A stretch of 64,000 bases of DNA from Asterias rubens (lineage: Eukaryota; Echinodermata; Asteroidea; Forcipulatida; Asteriidae), in assembly GCF_902459465.1 (NCBI RefSeq), contig NC_047083.1, positions 6,501,526-6,565,525 on the forward strand, read 5' to 3'. The notes beneath the pieces are model-generated. The model ran no database searches, was not told the DNA's origin, and was given only the letters and a program-made list of their open reading frames with translations. Position 1 is the first letter of the stretch, and each line of letters begins with the position of its first letter. Position numbers and translations under genes: made by a program. Shown in pieces: positions 34,001 through 49,000 of this stretch.

Positions 34001-37000
34001 CACAACACGATTGTCATCAGCCTCTTCATCAGAACTGCCATCATGTGTATTGTAACCATGGCTCACGGAACCAGGGCTCGCAGGACCGGGATTGTCGTAA
34101 CCAGGGCTCGCAGGACCAGAAGTGTCAGAACCAGGGCTCGCACGACCGGGATCGTCGTAACCAGGGCTCGCAGGACCAGGATCGTCGTAACCAGGGCTCG
34201 CAGAACCGGGATCGCCGTAACCAGGGCTCACAGGACCGGGATCATCGTAACCAGGACTCGCAGGACCTGGATCGCCGTGACCAGGGCTCGCAGGACCAGG
34301 ATCGTCGTAACTAGGGCTAGCAGGACCGAGATTGTCGTAACCAGGGCTCGCAGGACTGGGATCATCGTAACCAGGGCAAAAGGGATCGGGAGTGTCGTAA
34401 CCGGGGCTCGCGGGACCTGGAGTGTCGTAACCAGGGCTCGCAGGACCGGGATCGTCGTAACCAGGGCTAGCAGGACCGAGATTGTCGTAACCAGGGCTTG
34501 CAGGACTTGGATCATCGTAACCAGGGCTCAAGGGATCAGGAGTGTCGTAACCGGGGCTCCTGGGACCGGGAGTGTCGTAACCAGGGCTCGCAGGACCCGG
34601 AGTGTCGTAACCAGGGCTCACGGGACCAGGAGTATCTTCATCAACTACCACATGTACAGCATGATCAGTACTGCCCTCTTCATCAGAAGTGCCATCACTT
34701 GAATCAGGGTTTACTGGACTGGATACACCATTGACAGGATTAGAGGGGCCGGGAGCACTAGTTCCAGGGGCATCAGCACAGATTGGCCTTCTCCTCACTT
34801 CTTCTAGGACAGAAACAATTCTCAGTGCATCTCTTTTCTTCTTGGCCCATTTTGCTTTCTGTTCACGCCGCTTTTCCTTCCGGATATATTCGTCCTCATC
34901 CATTACAGCTTCTTTACGAATTGGTCTATGCCTAAGTTGGTGTGTCACCCTGAAAATTAATTTGTTTTTTAATTGAATTTATAATTTTGTAGCATTGTAT
35001 TTGTTATCATCTTTCAAATGAGACATTGCACACATAAAAAGAAGGGGAATCGGTCCGCGCCAAGTAATTAATTAAGTGTTCTTAAAGTTACAAAATGCAA
35101 CTTTTTTTCCCTGTTTGGGGGTGGGGGGTGTCAAAATCCAAAAATTTTCGGTGACAAATTCTTAATTTTATTTTCTCTTAAATCCACATTGTTTTGGCAG
35201 TGATTTCATAATTAAAGTAATTGAAAAAATTATGATGAGTTGGCCCTGCCAAAATGGTTCCTTGCTGGTCAAGAAATACAAGGGTAATCATTACTTACCA
35301 AAAGTAGGCATATTGCACACAAGAAAACCACAGGCAAGTACAGCACAACTCCACCAAGGGAACCTGAAAATGTGGGGGAAATGGAGGACAATTTACCAAC
35401 CCAATCTAAAACTGACATGAGAAATTGTAACATATGTACACATGACAATATAAGTTAAATATCATCATAGGCATCAACCGGTCATGCCAATGGTCACAAT
35501 ATGCTTTCCTATACCTTTCTTATATGCTTTCCTATAAGTCTGCAATATTATATTGCATGAGTTTTGCATTATGAAGTAATTAATTTACAATGTATATTCT
35601 TTAACAATAATGAAATGTACATGTACTGTATCTGGAAATCTAGTTGTACAAATCCTGACATGAACATGTCTAGAAATCTTTGAAAAAAATGTAGGTCTAC
35701 AAGTATAACGCCCAAATTTGTTTTATTATAAATTTCTTTAAAAATAATCAGAAATTTTTTTGGAAAAGTCTCAAAGTTGGTTTTCCGATCAAATCCGCAA
35801 AAAAATGACATCAGGATTCATGCAGGCTGGATCAAGTCTTCAGGAAAATTATTTTCCTCACGCAATTCAATGAGGCAGATTCACGCGATAGGCTAGGCCT
35901 TGTCCAACAACACAGCGGTATGGCTCTCTTTTAAAATATGTCTGGTTACTGTAAGGGGGCGAAGGCACTACAATATTTAGTTTGGACGCAAAATTCGTAT
36001 TTTAAGGCGGGTGGCATGAGGGACCTATCCTGCACAAGTCTGTTGAAGATTGTGCAGGAGAGGTATAAAATAACGTAGAGAAAGCTGATTTAGTAAACAC
36101 GTATACGTAATTACCATAAAAAATGAAGTAAATAATAAACTATACCTTGATCGGGGGCAATTCCTAAAATACAATTGAAAATACAACCAGCTAACTTCGG
36201 AATTGTGTGACCCTATCACTACTTAAGTCTAGTAAAAGTCACTGCCAATAATCAATTAAGTAAACACCTTGGATATGTCGACTCTACACTGACATTACAT
36301 GAGGACTAAATCTGATTGTTACACATTTCCATCCTGCGTGGTCTATTTCCTTACTCAAAAACTACCTCATTCAATTCTAATCTAAACACTTTAATTTAAA
36401 CCACATAATATCAAATCATGACTTTGAATCTACAAATCTCTTAAAACCATTATTATGACAATGTCACACAGATATAAACCCAACAATAGATGACAAAAGG
36501 CATGAGCTCACTGACACTGTACTTTTGTTAGCGCTACACAGGAAAAACACCTTCACACACACACACAATTCACACTTACATAATAGTTAATACCCCCAAA
36601 AAATGCCAAAAGTTTGTCGGTAATAAGTAAAGGTATGACAAAGTCATCTTAATTACTACTAATCTCAAATATCTTCCCTTAATTATCTTCAAATTAACTT
36701 CTCCCGAATTCCAATGCATAGTCCCAATGGGGTCATGTGCATAACTTGGCTCATACATGTGACTTCACAAAATGTGTTACACAATGCAGATTACACAATA
36801 ATAACTTTCACTTTCCTAACTTTTCTTACTCAAAAATCACCCTTTTTCCAAAGAGCATAACAATACAAATTATAATGACAATGATCCAGGACCTTTCATG
36901 AATAATATAACTAAAGGATGGGTCCCAACTACTCTGGATGCTTAATGATATTTAGAGATAAAAATCCTACTAAAAATTGGTTGGTGCTTACCTGTTAAAG

Positions 37001-40000
37001 ATGGTGCAGGAGTGGTGACCCTACTGGCCTGGCAGCACCCACCAGGGGGCAAAAGGTCAAGGTCAGGTCACACAAGAGTGACCAAAAACAAAAAGCGCCA
37101 CCACTCATCAATATTTAGTTAGTGACTACATCAATATGATGCACTACATGTAAAGAGACAATAATTATTATGCTACAGCAAAGACAGTAATTTATCAAAC
37201 AAGAACGTGAGAAACATTTATAACATTAGAAAAAATCCTACCAAAACAACACATAGTTAAATAACAATATTTACAATTACAAACAATGTAGAATTTCATG
37301 GCAGAATTGGTTATAACATTGCCAACTTGAGTAATAACAGTAAACTTACAGCAATCTGCAGCGAAATGTTGAAGTCCAAACCTGTTGAAAGCGACATGAG
37401 TTGCATCAGTAGGCCTATAACCTCTAAATCCTTCTCACCGTCTCATGTCTAGTCCAAACGTTTCTTATTACCTATCTATGTTTTGTATTCCTTTGTATTT
37501 TATAGCATTACTTGGTTAAATTCCTATTCATTTAATAGTTTACTTTTAATTCTTTAACTCTCTGTTTCTAAAATGTCGTTCAATTGTATCACTATCATCG
37601 TTACATTTTAATTATAGTGTTTTAGTACAGTTGGTGGATGGGGCTTTTGTCTATTAGTTGGTTTAATTATTCCTTTAAACGTTACCCAAACTACTTACTT
37701 CTCATCACCATGTTGTAACTCGGTAAAATGTCGGTTTCAACAGGGTGATAACGGAAATATTTTGGACTTCAACATTTCGCGGGGAGTTTACTGTTATTAC
37801 TCAAGTTCGCAATGTTATAACCAATTCAGCCATTCATTATTACCGATATTACTTCTCATCACCCTGTTGTAACTGGGTAAAATGTCGGTTTCTACAGGGT
37901 GATAACGGTAATGCTTTGGACTTCAACATTTTGCGGGGAGTTTACTGTTATTACTCAAGTTCGCAATGTAATAACCAATTCTGCCATTAAACCTTACCGA
38001 AATTACTTCTCATCACCCTGTTGTAACTGGGTAAAATGTCGGTTTCAACAGGGTGATAACAGTAATATTTTGGACTTCAACATTTCGCGGGGAGTTTACT
38101 GTTGTTACTCCAGTTCGCAATGTTATAACCAATTCAGCCATTCAACATTACCGATATTACTTCTCATCACCCTGTTGTAACTGGATAAAATGTCGGTTTC
38201 AACAGGGTGATAACGGTAATATTTTGGACTTCAACATTTCGCGGGGAGTTTACTGTTATTACTCAAGTTCACAATGTTATAACAAATTCAGCCATTCAAC
38301 ATTACCGATATTACTTCTCATCACCCTGTTGTAACTGGATAAAATGTCGGTTTCAATAGGGTGATAACGGTAATATTTTGGACTTCAACATTTCGCGGGG
38401 AGTTTACTGTTATTACTCAAGTTCGCAATGTTATAACCAATTCAGCAATTCATTATTACCGATATTACTTCTCATCACCCTGTTGTAACTGGGTAAAATT
38501 TCGGTTTCAACAGGGTGATAACGGTAATATTTTGGACTTCAACATTTCGCGGGGAGTTTACTGTTATTACTCAAGTTCGCAATGTTATAACCAATTCAGC
38601 CATTCATTATTACCGATATTACTTCTCATCACCCTGTTGTAACTGGGTAAAATGTCGGTTTCAACAGGGTGATAACGGTAATACTTTGGACTTCAACATT
38701 TCGCGGGGAGTTTACTGTTATTACTCAAGTTCGCAATGTTATAACCAATTCAGCCATTCAACATTACCGATATTACTTCTCATCACCCTGTTGTAACTGG
38801 GTAAAATGTCGGTTTCAACAGGGTGATAACGGTAATACTTTGGACTTCAACATTTCGCGGGGAGTTTACTGTTATTACTCAAGTTCGCAATGTTATAACC
38901 AATTCAGCCATTCAACATTACCGATATTACTTCTCATCACCCTGTTGTAACTGGGTAAAATGTCGGTTTCAACAGGGTGATTACAGTAACATTTTGTACT
39001 TCAACATTTCGCGGGGAGTTTACTGTTATTACTCAAGTTCGCAATGTTATAACCAATTCAGCCATTCATTATTACCGATATTACTTCTCATCACCCTGTT
39101 GTAACTGGGTAAAATTTCGGTTTCAACAGGGTGATAACGGTAATATTTTGGACTTCAACATTTCGCGGGGAGTTTACTGTTATTACTCAAGTTCGCAATG
39201 TTATAACCAATTCAGCCATTCAACATTACCGATATTACTTCTCATCACCCTGTTGTAACTGGATAAAATGTCGGTTTCAACAGGGTGATAACGGTAATAT
39301 TTTGGACTTCAACATTTCGCGGGGAGTTTACTGTTATTACTCAAGTTCGCAATGTTATAACCAATTCAGCCATTCAACATTACCGATATTACTTCTCATC
39401 ACCCTGTTGTAACTGGGTAAAATGTCGGTTTCAACAGGGTGATAACAGTAACATACTGTACTTCAACATTTCGCGGGGAGTTTACTGTTATTACTCAAGT
39501 TCGCAATGTTATAACCAATTCAGCCATTCATTATTACCGATATTACTTCTCATCACCCTGTTGTAACTGGATAAAATGTCGGTTTCAACAGGGTGATAAC
39601 GGTAATACTTTGGACTTCAACATTTCGCGGGGAGTTTACTGTTATTACTCAAGTTCGCAATGTTATAACCAATTCTGCCATTAAACCTTACCGATATTAC
39701 TTCTCATCACCCTGTTGTAACTGGGTAAAATGTCGGTTTCAATAGGGTGATAACGGTAATATTTTGGACTTGGAAATTGTGGTACGATGGTGCACCATTT
39801 TCCAATTGTTTTCCTCATCAGAAACAGACCGTTGGCCTCGAGGATCATTCATATCTTATCCTTATCCTCAAAATATCAAATATATAGGAATTTATAACAC
39901 TTTCATTATAACACAGGTAATATCATTTGGCTAATAACATGGTAATATTGGTAATATTTGGTCTTAGTCAAATTTTGGGCTGATATTACCGGTAATATCC

Positions 40001-43000
40001 GGTAATCTCGGTAATCGGTAACAAATTGCCCAGTGGGAATGCATCGCGTGAATGTTTATGGCCCAAGAAAATGAAGAGATTACCATGAATTGACCTTACA
40101 TTCTGTTACTAATCGGTGGTTCAAATAAAAGTATCTGTCAGTTATCTGTATGGTCATACGCCCGCATAGAAACATTACATAATGTCTATTAAAACATGGA
40201 GAATAAATTAAAAGAACATGAGGTTCTTATGTCTGTGGGTATGGTCCACAATCCCATGCACCTAATCCTATTATGTATAGGATAATGCCCGAGGTGTGCG
40301 CCATTCGGCCACAAATGGCGCGTTCACCGAGGGCATTATGCGACTAAAACTAATCCCACACCTGTGACGTCATGCTATTGTTAAAATCGCTCCGTTATTT
40401 TGCACGAATGGCGCGAAACTTTCAAGTCAATTGTTTGTATTTATTACTTAGGGCCAAAGCCTTTTGAACATGGTACATGGACGAAGACTAGCCCTATACA
40501 GGACTCTTCATCTGTACACAGATACTGTAGTAATACGAAAGTGTAAGGCCGCCAGGGCTAGGACGAAGACCAACATGAAATACGCTCGTTCCATAGACAG
40601 TGGCATTATGGATCAGGAGTTAAAGTGGCAGCAGAATTTATTTTTCCCTGACTCAAGGTAAATTTAGTCAAGTGGTAGAAAGTGACTATGACAAAGATGC
40701 TGTTGTAGCCGACTTGCTCGGTCTAAAAAAACAAACAAACAAACAAACAAACAATGGTTTTAAAGGCAGTGGACACTATTGGTAATTGTCAAAGACTAGC
40801 CTTCATAGTTGGTGTATCTCAACATATGCATAAAAAGACAAACCTGTGAAAATTTTAGCTCAATCCGTCATCGAAGTTGCGAGATAATAATGAAAGAAAT
40901 AAACACCCTTGTCACACAAAGTTGTGTGCGTTTAGATGGTTGATTTCGAGACCTCAAGTTCTAAATCTGAGGTCTCGAAGTCAAATTCGTGGAAAATTAC
41001 TTCTTTCTCGAAAACTATGACACTTCAGAGGAAGCCGTTTCTCACAATGTTTTATATATACCATCAACCTCTCCCCATTACTCGTCACCAAGAAAGGTTT
41101 TATGTTAATAATTATTTTGAGTAATTACCAATAGTGTCCACTGTCTTTAAGATAAAAGAAGTGACCTACCGTACAAGTCTGTAGTTTAAGATATTTTTGA
41201 CATAACTTTGATTAACAAATCTAAGCTAACTTAATGACCAACGATTTCAATTAAACTTGTATAATGATATTGAAAGAAGTATCTTTGCAAATTTAATTTT
41301 GAGGGAGTTAACCACTGCCATGTTTGTGTATGACAAATTAAGCGTTTTGAATTAATTAAAAAAAGTACTGTTAAAACGAAGTTGATTTATCTGACTTTAA
41401 GACCTGCTAAATAGGCTGTTGTAGTTAACTAATATTTTTTTTAACATCACAGCTAAATAATAATTTAACAATTGTATCTGTTTACTTGTGGAATGTTTTT
41501 ACGATACATGCGTAGCTCTTACCTGTGTTCAGAACAATGTATGGCCTATGGCGTAATTGACGTCATTTACTTTATCCCTTAACCCTTTTATGACAGTTTC
41601 ACCCGTTTGCATAACGGGTGAATAGTTGTACCCATCGCGCCATTCGTGCAAAATAGTGGAGCGATTTAACAATAGCATGACGTCACAGGTGTGGGTTAAA
41701 TAAATATTAACGCACTCTGTTTTTGTAGTGGAATTTATTCCAGTGTTATTAAAGTCACCTGGAAATGGTATTTTGTCAAAATCAAGCTTTTGTCACTAAA
41801 ATGTGTGTTCTGATGATTGGAATATGAATTAACAATTAACTAAGGTTTAACAAAATTAGTTTCCATGTCATTTATAAATTTGAAGAAAACAAAACCCGAG
41901 AGGGCGCTGTGCGTAACGTCAATTTTTTCTCTGCGTCAATCGAGGCGCCGCGATGAATCGCATGCAGTGCCAACACAAGATAGTGACGCTTGGCGAAAGC
42001 TAAAAACATGCCCTCAAAGTTGAAACAATACCTGAGTTTGTTCACATTAGGCAAATGCTCCTTTAGGTTCGTTACGCCTTTCAGGTACCTTCTTCGACTT
42101 CCCCACTAGCTGGAAAAATTGTTTGGATGGCGTCATGTTTTAGAAAAGAACTTTTCTGTCAAAATGTGTAGTGTATTTCGGATTCTCGAAGCACGACGGC
42201 TAGAAGTGTTTGCTGCACAGCGCTGGAAAAGACGTAAGACCGGACCACTTTGCAAACTGACCCCATCTTTAGTTGTTTTGCTGCATCCAGCAGCAATACA
42301 CCCGGTCTACATTGCCGGAAAAATGCAAGGATTTTTTTTTTCTTTTTCGAAACGTACAAACTCACGACTAGGACTTGAATATACTTGCACGTATGTGTGT
42401 GTTCGATGTTCGGTCGAGACAAAGTCTGCCTCGATTGACGTCACAAAAGGGGTAGGCGGAGTCACACCCTACACAACTTTTTTTAAAAACATATAAATCG
42501 TTAAAAACAATTAATAAAAAAATTGTTTTATTGTTCAGATACATATACTCTAATGTTTGAAAAAAAAAGAAATAATCTATTTCCAGGTGACTTTCCTGAA
42601 ACGTCTCATTAATTAGAGAAAAAAAAGTATACATAACAGTGGGCTATAAAGGAAGACCCCGAAATCTAACCCATGGTTGAGCCCATAGGCATGGTTCCCT
42701 TAGGGCTCACTGGTCTCAATAGCTTATAAATGGGGGCAGACTGGGTCATGAAAGTTCGACAATCAAAAGCTTCAACAAACACGGGCTTACCTTATGACAG
42801 ATTACGTGGTTCCAGGTCGGAGATTCTTTTTAAAAGAATATTTAAATATTGAATATACACTGTAAAACACAAGAACAATAGTTAAAACAGAAATTATACA
42901 TCAGCCGACTAAAGGCCAGTCAAACAATTGTTGAAACTTGAAATAAATGGGTCTTGAGCAACGTTTGAGCAAGTACCTGTATTATTGGCAAACCTGATAA

Positions 43001-46000
43001 CATGTGGGAGAGCGTTTCAAAGGTTAAGGGGCAACACACTCAAAAGCGCGATCTCCCAGAATACTTTTAGTTTTACAGAGTGGGGAACTTGGAATGGAAG
43101 TGTCATTAAAACTACAAAGACAACATTTAGACAAAGATTACACAATGAAGGCGCTTGCACATTTAGGGCTTTATACACAATCAGCAAAATTGTAAAATGT
43201 ATCCTAAATCTAGTTCAATTTGTTTCTTGTTAGTCTTTGTCCCCTCTTCGCCACATAGACATACAATGCTAAATTGGATGTGTAACACATGCACGCATTC
43301 TATTGAAGAACGAAATGGTGTATCAGAAGTTGGGACAACTTAGACTGAGTTAAGGCCCGGGCAGCACTCCATAATTATGTTATGCACATAAAAGAAAAGA
43401 AGAAGAAAAATGCGCCTTTAATACCATTAAAAAAAAAACCTTAAAGAAACCTTTTGAAGAAACCCAATTTATGTACAAGTTAGTGTATTGTTTATTTAAA
43501 CTTTCACATTTAACTAATCATTGATTTAATTACTTAGTTGATCGGAATAGATTTGTATAAAAAACAACATCTTTAAAGCTTTTCATTTCGTATCTTTGTG
43601 CTAAGCTGAGCATCATGCTCTACATCCATTGAATATTTAAATGTTAGATTATGAAAAGAAGACAAAAATCGAAAACAAGTGAATTTGCAAATAACTGCTC
43701 TACTTGGAGGCCCTGCATACTGGAACCGCTGCGCATGCGTGATTTTTTATTACCCCAAAACACCTAGCCAAATCGTAGGCTGGTCCCCTGACCAAAGATT
43801 CCTTGACGTCTCTTGTTAAAAATCTTAGGTCAGGTATCACCCACGGTTAAAAATAGAGCATGACGCAACTTGTCAGGGTCGGGGTTCATCTCCAGGGAAA
43901 CCATGTCTGCACGTACTACTAGTTGCGATAACGTAACCCTCCTCCCAACGGCCGCAAGGCCGGAGGGTTACGAGATTATTTTGATCGGCAAATGACAATC
44001 TGGTTCAACACGTATAATTTCGACAGCTAGTCACCAGATTTGCCCCATTTTAACACTTTCAAAAATCATGACACTTAATCCTCAATCAGTGTCTAATGAA
44101 CACTCAAGTCAAAACACCTTTGAGAAAATTATTTTGAAGAAAAAGGCCAAAAACTTACCAGATCCCGGAGCGATTTCCCAGGTTTATATATTTTAAACGT
44201 GTTGCATCGCTTTGCAAACGCTTTATTTAGGCACAACGCCTGCATTGGCTTTAAATAAAAATAGCTGGCATAAAAACTCCTGGATCTACGGCCGACAGGA
44301 CTGACATTATGATTCCGTACCGACCATCAACGATACTGTCCGAATGTTGACGACAAGACGTTCGGAACATTTCGGATAACTTCGAAAAAGGAGGAATTCC
44401 TCCTTTTTGGTCACGTGATTTCGGGTGAAACCGGACCCTAAATTCGACAGAGCCTAGTCGGAGATTTTTGGTTCTGGGAACCAGACTAGCCAAATCGTCA
44501 ATCATCGAACGTGCACGGCAACGAGTATTTAAGTTACTCCCCTGGGTTTTTATTAGTTCCAACGTTGTTATTGTTCAGGACTGATTTCACTTGAAGTTTA
44601 TTTTATTTGAAAGTAGTTTTCTATGGTCTTGACCAGTGAAATTTCCGTTTGTTTGAATCGTTGAATCCCATACCTCAAATCAGTGATTCACTTGTTTAAC
44701 CTTTCCATCTTGCAAAAGATTACTCTAAGATAAGGTTAGTCAGTTTCCTAAGAACATTAAAGTTTGAGGCGCAGCAAGAGACAATGCTTACAACAATACA
44801 ACATGCACATATCAAGTGAATAACAATAATTATTTTGTTGCAGATGAAAGAAAGACCAAGGAACGCATTGAACAAAGTAAAAAGGCAAGTTTATCGTCAG
44901 TGAGCTATAGCAAAAGATCAAAACCCGGTGAAGAAAATGTGTATAGTAAGTATATTATCGCGTCTTGTAAAGAATGTTTACTTTAATTCCCCCCCGTGAA
45001 TATCAGGAAAATAGGCAGATTTTGTTCTTAACTGTCTTGCTTGGTTTCCTACAGACTTGGGGTTGGGTGGGGGTGGGGAACACCTCCCTTCCACTCTTTC
45101 AAGGGGGAGGTGCAAATCTGTCAACGATGGAGCATGCGTGTGAGAAGCCTTTACGGCTCGGGGTGCGGGCCCGATTAAGAGCCCGGGAAAATTTTGCATG
45201 TTAGATGCTCTGTGATGCAATCTAGGGCCGATTTTGAGGGGGGATATTGTGTCATCCTTTGCCCACAGGATTAATGCCCATAATGCCCATATAGGGACAC
45301 AGGGTTTCGTCTTACACAGTGCAAAACTTGGGCTTCATAATAAAGGTGGTCAAGAAGGTGGGGGGGGGGGGGGGTGGGGATTTGATAATGTGTCACCCAA
45401 CCTCCAAAAGGTGGAGGGGGGGGGACCACATGTTGTAGCTACAACCCCTGATTGACGCCCATGGACAGTCCTGGGTGGATTTCACAAAGAGTTAGGACTA
45501 GTCCTATCTCGAGTTAGGACCAGTTACTCGTCCTTACTTGGGACTATCCATGCAATTTGTATATACAGGATGTGCGCAACCACTAATGTCCATGATCGGG
45601 GGACGATTGACCTCCCGCTCCACCACAAAACCAGACGAAAACAATAAATATATAATTGGTAATTTGGCGCTTAACAAACAGTTGTTGTTATTATTGTTAT
45701 TTTTTTAAACAAATATATTACATCCTGTAAATGGGGGTTATAATCTGTGTATGGTGAGCATTATGATTATAGAAACTAAACTGATAGGCCAGAAACCCCC
45801 TTTCTTCAGAATGTTTGGATCCGCCCCTAAGAGGGTGAGATTTGATCGGGTTGAACTGGGGATGGGGCGTGAGGGTGATTGAAAATTGAGTATCTGCGAT
45901 ATTTAAAAAGCGGAAAAAATGTTTTAGTACTCCTATTTGGTCCAACTATACCTGTAAGTCACTTATTTAGCAACCACCCTGAGGTTTTTAAGACTCCCAG

Positions 46001-49000
46001 GACTTAAGAAAATTATATTTTGTCATATTTGGCGGCCATTTTGGAATTTTCTGATTTACGTAAAAAATAACAACAATTCCGGAGGGCTTCTCGGCTAATA
46101 TTAATTAATAGACCCTTAGGAAGCCCTGTGCCAAAAATGGTGCTTTTGTCCGCCGTGTAACGGTAATTTCGCTAAGCCACCTGACTATAGTCCTTACTCT
46201 TTGTGAAATCGACCCATGCACTGTTTTTAAAGCCATTATACACTTTCGGTACAGGAAAAAAGTTCACAGATTTACAAATAATTTACAGGGTTTACAGAAG
46301 GTAATGGTGAAAGACTTCTATTGAAATATTGTTCCATGAAATGCTTTACAACATTATCAATTCTCGATAGCGAGAATTACGGATTTATTTTAAACACATG
46401 TCATGACACGGCGAAACGCGCGGAAAAAAGGGTATATTGGTTACTTTTTGTACCAATTTGATTAACTTTTCAATATTGGCAGAAATGTGTCCAACCAATT
46501 AGTTGGTTAAAATAACTAATCTGAAATGGTCGGCGTTTCAACCATTTTATTTAATTGGTTTTTCTATTTTTCTATGACATATTTCTGGGAGTTGAGTGCA
46601 CAAACCAAGCCATTTGTGTATCCCTTGTTGCTCAAACCAAGCCATATGTGTATCCCTTGTTGCTCAAACATAGGGGAGGGAATGAATTGGTTTATTTCTT
46701 CGAACTCACCAATGATAAAAATAATGTGCGGTTGCTAAAAAATGACAGTGGAATTTATTCATTTTTAAAATGTTAGCCTAAAAAAAGCATTTTTTTTTCA
46801 CAATTTGGAGGAGAAAATGGTGATGAAAATATGTATTACTTTTAAAAGAAAATTCGATAGAGTTTTATGGACAAGATGACAACTTAAAGCTGTAATTTTG
46901 AATAAATCTATGGAAAATGCAGTTTAAAATTTGAATAACAATAGGTCTAAACCTGTAGTTTTATTGATGAGCTTAGCAAGGATGGTATTTGTGTGCGGGA
47001 CTGTTACCGGTGTAATAGTATAAAGCACCAACTTTCAGTAACAATCGTAAAAGTTCATAGGGGTCCTAAATGATTGCACGGTACCAAACTGAAACATTCA
47101 GACAAGGGGTTTTCAAAGAAAAAAAGTTATTGAATTGCTCAAACCAATCTAAAGGCATAAATTATAGCAATGTTTCTGTCAATGTTTTCTCGCACAGAAC
47201 TATCGATACAGGTTTACCCGGTGAAACAGGAAGGGAAGGAAGTTCAAGAAGAACTGAAAAGATTCTTCAAAAAGGTACATCGTGCAGAAGCACGGGTGAC
47301 AGAAGCACTTTGTGTAGACAGCGAAGACTATAAGCTAAAGACCATGAACGGGTTAGAATGTTTGAGCATCGCTGTAAAAGTTCGAGCTTTTGAGCCTCTT
47401 CGGCAGCTTTGGAACTCATTTGTCCAGAAAAACATGACGAAGAAGCTTCGTGGACTATTTCCATCAGAAGTCGACAAGGTTTTTATCTCGGAGGATGATT
47501 ATCGAGATGGTTGTAGATTCTTCGAAGCTACAAGAGGTTTGTTATATTTTAAATCTTAGGGTTTATTTAACACATAACCGTTTAGTTTTCTATACTCAGT
47601 ATTATAATTTGTTCGCTCGAATACATTTTTTTAACTCTCTTGTCATATTTACGGGTGATTATGCTACATTCACTTGTGGGCAAATATTCTTGCGAATATG
47701 AATATTTGAAATTCGTGATGAACTCGCCCAAAAGTTGCGAATTGATAGTATGTTCTCAGTCGACCTTAAACCTCTCCTTACCAACATCTAACGCATAATA
47801 CGCACGCTTTACTAACTAAGCACCAATAGCTTACCAATGCTTACGAAAAAAGATGGCGAATTACCGTCTTCACAACATTCGCTAAAATTTGGGAAGCGTT
47901 TCGTATTGCTGCTCTCACAGAGTGGCGAATGTTCTTGCGAAGATGAATAATGGGAAACTTTAGACTGCCAATCACCAAGAGAGGGCGCTCTCCACCAGGT
48001 AATGTCAACAACTTAGGAATAGGAGAAGCATGAGTGACGGTCACTGACAGCAGTGTTTTGCGTGTTTTTGATTTTGTATTTAGATTTAGCCAAACTGTAT
48101 TTTGTTTTTAATAACACAATGCCAGCATAAACCAAACTGTTCTGGAACAGGACGTACTGGACACGAGTTCCCTAATGATAACAAGCGGTGTGCATGAGTT
48201 TTTGGGAGTGTTTCTTCTAGGGTAATTAGCAAAAATTCCAAAATGCTGACCTACCAAAAATTGAGAAGAAATCTGAAGTTTAGTTGTATGACAATGTATC
48301 TGATTTAATTTTCAAGAGGCTTAGAGACTTCTAAATATTTTTTAAGTATTTTTGAATTTTTAGCATTTACCATTGTTTGCTATAGGAGTTGTGCACCCTT
48401 ACCTGGTAGGTCTGCTGCCCTCTAGTGGCAGAGCTTTCAAAAAGTCTCCCATTGAATTTTGCGTTGAATTCGTCCAAAATGGCGGTGGGATAGTGAGTAT
48501 TTTCATCTCGGTCTCACCCCTCGATCGTCCTCGGTCGGCACTCTCCTTATATTACGAATGCTTTACCAACGCTTTCCAATGCCTTTACGGACTATGCAAA
48601 CGCTTACGCACGCTTTACCATGTTACCGATTCTTACGAAAATCGACAGCAAATAACCGTCTTCGCAACATTCGCTGAAAATTTACCGATCTTCGTAAGGA
48701 GGTGGGGAATTTGTGAACGTTCCGAATTTGTTACCATCGCTTACGAAGACATGGCGAATATTGCTAAGTTTGAGCGACTGTCAAACAATATTATGTCCTT
48801 CCATCAGCATATTCGCAAGCATATTCGCCGTGTGAGCGCAGCATAAAGTGACCAAACTTCGTAAGGAGGTGGAGAATGACTTGTGAACGTACCGAATTGG
48901 TTACCACGCTTACGAGGAAACGGCGAATGTTGCGAAGTAAATTTTTGAGCGATATTTGCGTTCGTAAGCACATTCACTAGCATAATTATTCTTCCTAGTG

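Larger units (their letters stand above)
28620..40035 (-). mobile_element. CACTA/EnSpm-type DNA transposon, 11.4 kb, in intron 1
   Basis: The ends are CACTGGGCA...TGCCCAGTG (extending one or two bases to CCCACTGGG/CCCAGTGGG). Both subterminal regions are packed with GGTAATAT/ATATTACC words. Genes on the minus strand encode a transposase and a second protein. CACTG termini with repeated subterminal motifs are diagnostic of the CACTA superfamily. The expected 3-bp target duplication is not evident (acc versus gga outside CACTG), so the exact boundary, or later mutation, is unresolved. Confidence 0.82.

Noticed and set aside
34043..34702. 219-codon plus-strand frame with Arg/Thr-rich repeats
   Set aside because: It is the antisense shadow of the 30-bp coding repeat in the transposase; the sense frame has conserved domains on its C-terminal side.
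37745..39684. Series of nearly identical 93-codon open frames
   Set aside because: They are translations of the 154-bp tandem array; starts are exactly 154 bp apart and each overlaps the next in another frame. No independent gene.
42119..42496. 125-codon open frame
   Set aside because: Lies wholly inside the diverged TTAAAGTCACCTGG-type element, with no domain pattern or splice context.
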